Positions 58,987-64,000 of a stretch of 64,000 nucleotides of DNA are shown here, in pieces; the first letter of the stretch is position 1; every line of letters starts with the position of its first letter. Source of the stretch: Agrocybe praecox (taxonomy: Eukaryota; Basidiomycota; Agaricomycetes; Agaricales; Agrocybaceae); NCBI GenBank assembly GCA_964017145.1, contig OZ024841.1:1240001-1304000 (forward strand), read 5' to 3'. Below the pieces are notes generated by a model that searched no databases, had not been told where the DNA came from, and worked only from the letters and a program-made list of their open reading frames with translations. The position numbers were made by a program, and so were the translations under genes.

Positions 58987-59187
58987 CCCAGTGAAAATCG
59001 ATTCTGAGCATATCCGGAGAGGAGCAAAATATCTGGGATGTTCCGGGTACATCTGAGCTTTTCCGAGATTTTCTGAATCTCGCGTCTATAAATAATTAGG
59101 GTTTTTGATGATTTCTTAGATATACCCAGATATTTCCAGATATTTTGCTCCTTTTCGGATATGCTCAGAACCGATTTTCACTGGGAG
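58987..59187. mobile_element. 201-bp MITE with long terminal inverted repeats
   Basis: The left end CCCAGTGAAAATCGATTCTG and the complement of the right end match over about 50 bp, including GAGCATATCCG and GGAGCAAAATATCT. ATCTTAAG flanks it on both sides (about 58979-58986 and 59188-59195), an 8-bp target duplication as made by hAT elements. There is no coding capacity. Confidence 0.8.
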
Positions 59188-59195
59188 ATCTTAAG

Positions 59196-59640
59196 GTTTG
59201 AAGAATATGGCAATATAAGATGAGTAGAAAGGACTCTAGACATTTACCTGATGCTCTCTGAACTGTTGCCCGCTAGGTGCCGTCTATTTATTCAAACGTC
59301 GCTCATATCTTTGTTCAAAAAAATCTTCACTAACCTCAATTCGGTCAAAGAACCCGTGAGGAGAGATATGATAGTGTATATGGAGTGTTATTCTGATACT
59401 CGGGCATGGAGAAGAAAAAATGTAGTATACCATATGTTCATCAGGATGATGCATCAAGCAGCCTGTACATCAATTTGTTCGCGTAAGTCATTACACATAC
59501 CACTGAATCTGTATTTTTGGACAATACGGAAAGGAGTGAAAAACTTATAAGATGAGTTAAAAGAACTCTAGAGGAAGCGCAAGACCAACCCCAATATCTG
59601 AGGCGTCAGCGCTTCAGCGCTTCAGCATCCAATCCTTTGC
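59196..59640. other. Upstream region of HMG copy F
   Basis: An unsupported 99-codon frame occupies 59251-59550. From about 59525 the sequence is the conserved HMG promoter block (AACTTATAAGATGAG). A short GCGCTTCA duplication lies at 59609-59625. Confidence 0.45.
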
Positions 59641-59644
59641 ACAA

Positions 59645-60619
59645 TGATTGAGAACACTCGCCAAGGTGGAAATAGGAATCATAGCGGTGAGCATATGCTG
59701 GCATTACTACATATCATCAGCCAATCATAATATGCCGCAGTATATCAGCCTCCCGGGCCGTACTGGCCGTACCCTTTACAGAATGATAATAATGTTGTCT
59801 CTTCACCACCGCCCATCAACTCAAACCGTCAAGCGCGTCCAGATACTTCTCTCCCGCCTCGAAAATCCAAGAAGCCAAAAAGATCTCGCAAAACAAAGGG
59901 CCCCCGTCACACCCTCAGCCTAAAAACAGCTTTATCTGTTTCCGCTCGAAATTTGTTGCTGCCCATGCCTCGTCTCTCGCCAATGGAGAAAATCAGCAAA
60001 ATCAGCTTAGCAAAAGGGCAGCTGAGTTATGGCGTACGATGACCAAAGAAGAGAAAGAACCATTCCGCGAGGAAGCAAGGATGGAAAGGGAAATGTATGT
60101 CGCGGCGATGAAGAATTCAACACACCAAGCATCTTCTCGCAACGACATTTCACCAGAGGCCGCCACGGAGGTTGAACGCAAAACACTCCCATTTAATCCG
60201 CAACCATCTCTTCAAAACCCGGTTGAGCAGATTGCGGGCCCTCGTCATTCTTCGGAGACCAATGGATATGCTGAAATGGTACGCGTCTTCTCTAATTAAA
60301 CGACTGAAGGATTGTACTCACACCCTCTTTGTCTTCAGCCCGAGCTATTCCTACCTGATCATCTTCCTACTTTCCCTCACCTATCCTTCGCAGGAGCCGA
60401 CCGCACGCTACCCATGGCAGGCTTCCGAGTCCAACATTCTGAAGGATACGGACAGTACGAGGATTTTCAATTCGATCCACTGATGGGATACATGTCGCCA
60501 TACCCGCCGTCCCAGGAAACTTTCATGCTTTCGTTCATGCAGAGCAACTCATCCTGGACCTTGGATGACCCGTTCGACTAGATCAACTTGCCGGAATCCT
60601 CCCTCCATCCCGATGAATA
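59645..60619 (+). pseudogene. HMG-box gene, array copy F, frameshift and nonsense
   Basis: All parts are present: exon 1 (ATGATTGAGAACACTCGCC), intron 1, HMG region (WRTMTKEEKEPFREEARMER) and last exon. A single-base loss in the stretch before the box (CCCGTCACACCCTCAG, against CCCATCACATCCCTCAG in sisters) shifts the frame, and GACTAG in place of GACTAT stops the last exon at DPFD. It is the copy with the longest gag remnant behind it. Confidence 0.85.
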
Positions 60620-60653
60620 ATTTGCCCTCTTTCACTTCTGGCACTAACTTACC

Positions 60654-60907
60654 TATACGATCGTCTCCATTGCTTTGTTTAGACTATTCCTTATCCACCT
60701 CTTCTGTTTTCTCGTCTCCTTCACTTTCTTCGGAGCTCTGCTTCTTGCATCCCCTTGTCCTCGTTGTCTTCGCTTGTAATCTTAGAACTCTCTCTCTTGT
60801 TGTTACTTGCTGTCTCGCTGTTATTACTTGCTGTACCATACACCTCGTCGAATCAACATGCACTCCTCTGCTTCCTTACTTGCCCTCTTCTTTCATTCGC
60901 GTGAACA
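60654..60907 (+). mobile_element. LTR-like segment, copy F (5' LTR position)
   Basis: A CT-rich segment beginning near CTATACGATCGTCTCC and ending ATTCGCGTGAACA. Directly after it comes TCTGACCTTGCCTGTAACAG, the presumed leader, then gag at 61000. I see no TGG-type primer-binding site. Confidence 0.6.
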
Positions 60908-60999
60908 TCTGACCTTGCCTGTAACAGTTTGATTCGACTACCGTCCCCGTCCCCGTCCCCCTTTCCTTCACATCCTCCCTCTCACCTTTCCCGGCCATC

Positions 61000-61941
61000 A
61001 TGGATCCGAACCTCTCCAACGTCCCTCAGCATGCTGTGAACGCACCCAACTTCGACTCCGTAGCTCAACAAATGGACTTTCAAGCTCAAGCTCAAGCCCA
61101 GGTACCACAACTCATCGAGCAAGAACGTTTGAATCTGGCGAGCCGTTGCTGCTCTCGGTCGTGCTTACGACAATACTACGACAGGCTCAAGGACACCGTC
61201 AAGACAACACTCTGTGTGCAACCGCAAAGGGCGGTACTTCTCTCAAAACTTTGAGGAGTATTCCAGAAACTTGCGTGGACATCGACATCGAGCTCCACTC
61301 TCTTTCCCTCGACTCTTATTTCAATTGTTTTTCTTCCTCCTCATCTGACTACCGCAGACCTTTCCGATCCAATTCCACTACTACTACTTCCTCCTCACAA
61401 CCCGCCACTCCTCACTCCTCCAACAATGATGTCGTCCCCATGGAAGTCGACGCCATCCGCCGTGGACCACTTACTCTCCAAGAAAAGGAGCGCAGCATGA
61501 AGGAAAGCCGCTGTCTGCCCCAACAAGAATCCTCAAGCTAGTCCCAGCTCGGGAAATGCTTAGGTCGTAGCTCCTTGAACCCGGTCCTTGGGCCGCCGAC
61601 CACCGATGCCAGGATCCATCCAGATACCACTACGGCACCCATTCACGTACGCCATTGACTCCACTCCCCTTTACATCCATGCCATTTCTTCATCTCCAGA
61701 ACCAGAACACTTCCTCATCTCAATCACCCTTGACCTCCCAAACCAAAAACCCATTCGTACCACTGCTCTTATCGACTCTGGCGCTTCCCAATCCTGCATC
61801 TCCGAACGTTTCGCCACCCGTCATTCCCTTCCTCGCCTATTTTTCTATGTTCGCATCAAGCTACCTGAAAACCTTACCTTCTCTCTTCAATCCCCACTTA
61901 CAATCTTTCTCCGACAAAGCGTGACTGCTACTTTTATATAA
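61000..61941 (+). mobile_element. Gypsy-like gag/protease remnant (downstream of copy F)
   Basis: It opens MDPNLSNVPQHAVNAPNFDS with a QAQAQAQ tract, then LIEQERLNLA. The central Gag is deleted: AVAALGRAYD joins directly to YYDRLKDTVKTTL in shifted frames. A Ser/Thr-rich stretch and MEVDAIRRGPLTLQEKERSM precede the place of the zinc knuckle, which has lost its cysteine pattern. The protease domain follows in another frame: ITLDLPNQKPIRTTALIDSG with active-site Asp-Ser-Gly and SQSCISERFATRHSLPRL. It ends near 61941 before any reverse transcriptase. It is clearly dead as an element. Confidence 0.8.
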
Positions 61942-62345
61942 TCCATCTGTAAATTGTTTCGTAAGTCGGCAATAGAAATTAGAGCTCTGATTCAATGTTC
62001 GAGGAGACGAATAGTGGCACACAATACGATGAAGGACGACTTCCCAAAACAGACAAGGAACTTCCATCTAAGGCATTCACAAAGGTCTACTTAGGAAACG
62101 GAAAATTGCACTTGTAAAATGTACGTCCACATTGGATGGTCCCTTTCATCACACAATCCAGAGAGGTTCCGGCTGTACCTTTCCTCGTACATGTCCACTA
62201 GCAAGCGACGAACGCATTGTGCGTGAGTGCGCTTTGGTGCGTTACCCAGCCGCATGCAGAAGTGGCCAAGGATAGTGGTTGAGGCGTCAGTTACGATGTG
62301 GATAAAAAGGAGGGGGAAAGCATATCTCCCACTGTATATCGCTCG
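61942..62345 (-). repeat. Degenerate copy of the small-ORF region
   Basis: Minus-strand words VRRLLVDMYEERYSRNLSGL and HPMWTYILQVQFSVS match 57108-57443, with the same tail-to-tail junction to gag as at 52.08 kb. Confidence 0.65.
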
Positions 62346-62349
62346 ATCT

Positions 62350-62520
62350 AAGTTTTATACCGTTCTCTCGGCGAACATCTCGCGTGAAGCGTAAATAGAA
62401 TTCGCAGAAAATCGAAATACACTCTATGCGACTAGAGTTATACGTTTAACGCATATAACTCTCTTTCTAGTGAGAGCGAGGCTTTAAATATGCAAGCCCG
62501 AACGGACGCTGATTGTCATT
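62350..62520 (-). repeat. Array flank repeat with TATA motif, copy G side
   Basis: It is nearly identical to 57371-57540 and ends GGTATAAAAC on the minus strand. Confidence 0.75.
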
Positions 62521-62535
62521 GTGAACGTGGAGTGT

Positions 62536-62832
62536 TGTTCACGCGAATGAGAGAAGGGGGCGAGTAAGAAAGCAGAGGAATGCATGTTGATTCAATGAGG
62601 AGTACGGTACAGCAAGTAATAACAACAGAGACAGCAAGTTATCACAACAGAGAGAGTTATAAGACGATAAGTGAAGACAACCAGGACAAGGAAGGGGATG
62701 CAAGGAGCAGAGCTCCGAAGTATGTTATAGATGAGAAAACAAGAAAGGAATGAGGGAAGAAAGTGAAAGAGACAAAAAACAGAAGAGGCGGATGGGGAAT
62801 AGTCTAAATAAAGCAATGGAGACAATCGTATG
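62536..62832 (-). mobile_element. Solo LTR-like segment, copy G
   Basis: 297 bp, bounded by a perfect 5-bp direct repeat AGTGT (62531-62535 and 62833-62837), the cleanest of the solo copies. The ends are TGTTCACGCG and CGTATG; the second end does not follow the usual CA rule, so the true terminus may be a base or two away. Confidence 0.65.
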
Positions 62833-62877
62833 AGTGTAAAAGAGGGTAAGTTAGTGCCAGAAGTGAAAGAGGGCAAA

Positions 62878-63882
62878 TTATTCATCGGGATTGAGGGAGG
62901 ATTCCGGCAAGTTGATATAGTCGAACAGGTCATCCAAGGTAGAGGATGAGTTGCTCTGCATGGACGAAAGCATGAAAGTTTCCAGGGACGGCGAGGTAGA
63001 GAGCTGGTATGGCAGTGGTTGTATAGGCATCGGTGCCTGTGGCATGTATCCTATCGGTGGACCGAATTGAGAATTCTCGTATTGTCCATATCCTTCAGAC
63101 TGTTGGACTCGGAAGTCTGCCATGGCTAACGTGCGGTCGGCTCCTGCGAAGGATTGGTGAGGGGTAGTAGGAAGATGATCAGGTAGGAATAGCTCGGGCT
63201 GAAGATAAAGAGGGTGTGAGTACAATCCTTCAGTCGTTTGAGTAGAGAAGACACGTACCATTTCGGCATATCCGTTGGTCTCCAAAGAATGACGAGGGCC
63301 CGCAATCTGCTCAACTGGGTTTTGAAGAGATGGTTGTGAATTGAATGGGAGTGTTTGGCGTTCAACCTCCTTGGCGGCCTCTGGTGAAATGTCGTTGCGA
63401 GAAGATGCTTGGTGTCTTGAATTCTTCATCGCCGCAACGTACATTTCCCTTTCCATCCTTGCTTCCTGGCGGAATGGTTGTTTCTCTTCTTTGGTCATCG
63501 TGCGCCATAACTCAGCTGCCCGTTTACTAAGCTGATTTTGCTGATTTTCTCCATTGGCGAGAGACGAGGCAACAAATTTCGAACGGAAGCAAATAAAGCT
63601 GTTTTTAGGCTGGCGGATGTGGTTGGGGCCCTTTGTTTTGTGAGATGTTTTTGGCTTCTTGGATTTTCGAGATGGGAGAGAAGTATCTGGACGCGCTTGA
63701 CGGTCTGAGTTGATGGGCGGCGGTGAAGAGACAACATTATCATTCTGTAAAGGGTACGGCCAGTACGGCCCGAGGGGCTGATATCCTACGGCATAGTATT
63801 ATGATTGGCTGATACATAGTAGTGATGACAACATACGCTCACCGCTATCCCTGTTTGCAGGTTGGCGAGTGTTCTCAGTCAT
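62878..63882 (-). CDS. HMG-box protein, array copy G
   Basis: Three exons (63882-63843, 63785-63259, 63198-62878) sum to 888 nt, 295 residues. It starts MTENTRQPANRDSG; the box runs from PKNSFICFRSKFVASSLANG through NQLSKRAAELWRTMTKEEKQ to PFRQEARMEREMYVAAM. The C-terminal exon ends LPESSLNPDE and, like copy A, keeps the insert MPQAPMPIQPLPYQL that other copies lack. Intron 2 is 60 nt and open in frame, so retention would be tolerated. With A and D it is one of three complete open copies in the window; the promoter block continues to the window edge. Confidence 0.88.
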
Positions 63883-64000
63883 CGTGCAAAAAATTGGATG
63901 CTAGGACGCCTCAGATATTGGAGTTGTTTTTGCGCTTCCTCTAGAGTCCTTTAACTCACGTTATAAGTTTTTCATTCCTTTCAGTCATCAAATTCTTCAC

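Noticed and set aside
1..64000. CRISPR arrays, operons, riboswitches or phage attachment sites
   Set aside because: The DNA is eukaryotic with spliceosomal introns; no such bacterial features are expected or seen.

Overview
The window is nuclear DNA of a filamentous basidiomycete, most likely an Agaricomycete. Supporting signs are dense GT-AG introns of mostly 50-60 nt, a class I hydrophobin, an AA9 lytic polysaccharide monooxygenase, WSC and cupredoxin wall/membrane proteins, a degraded CBM20 alpha-amylase, a Msb1/Mug8-domain protein, and Ty3/Gypsy-type and RNase H-type retroelement debris. All gene models are spliced by hand from the sequence; where exon lengths sum to an intact frame this is stated.

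Region 1 (1-4.2 kb) is gene-poor and holds a non-autonomous inverted-repeat element (about 1.2-2.53 kb, with AT-rich arms reaching 0.9 and 2.7 kb). Region 2 (4.3-43.3 kb) is the gene-dense part. In order it holds a multi-pass membrane protein (+), a hydrophobin (-), an MFS transporter (-), prefoldin subunit 3 (-) divergent from the five-RRM ribosome-biogenesis factor Mrd1 (+), and three single-pass membrane proteins (-), the last with a type-1 copper cupredoxin domain. Then come a 10-kb, about 3,200-residue Msb1/Mug8 protein with a huge acidic tail (+), a two-WSC-domain secreted protein (-), glycogen phosphorylase (-), 3-ketodihydrosphingosine reductase (-) and an AA9 LPMO (+).

Region 3 (43.5-47.6 kb) is decaying DNA: a frameshifted alpha-amylase/CBM20 remnant, an RNase H retroelement fragment, a 513-bp pogo/Tc1-type MITE with a TA target duplication, and a 75-bp direct repeat flanking this block.

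Region 4 (47.7-64 kb) is an expanded, rearranged array of HMG-box genes in both orientations. I count seven recognisable HMG-box copies: four open, one of them cut by an assembly gap, and three broken. There is also a divergent copy lacking the box and a promoter/exon-1 fragment. Most copies carry, at the same site in their 3' UTR, a CT-rich segment of about 300 bp that behaves as an LTR. It is solo in three copies and followed by a Gypsy-like gag/protease remnant in others; copy A appears to lack it. This implies one retroelement insertion before the paralogues were duplicated. Later microhomology deletions have in one case given an HMG gene a new C-terminus ending in element-derived sequence.

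The core genes serve unrelated housekeeping and cell-surface functions; there is no obvious metabolic cluster. The HMG/LTR array is the most unusual part of the window.
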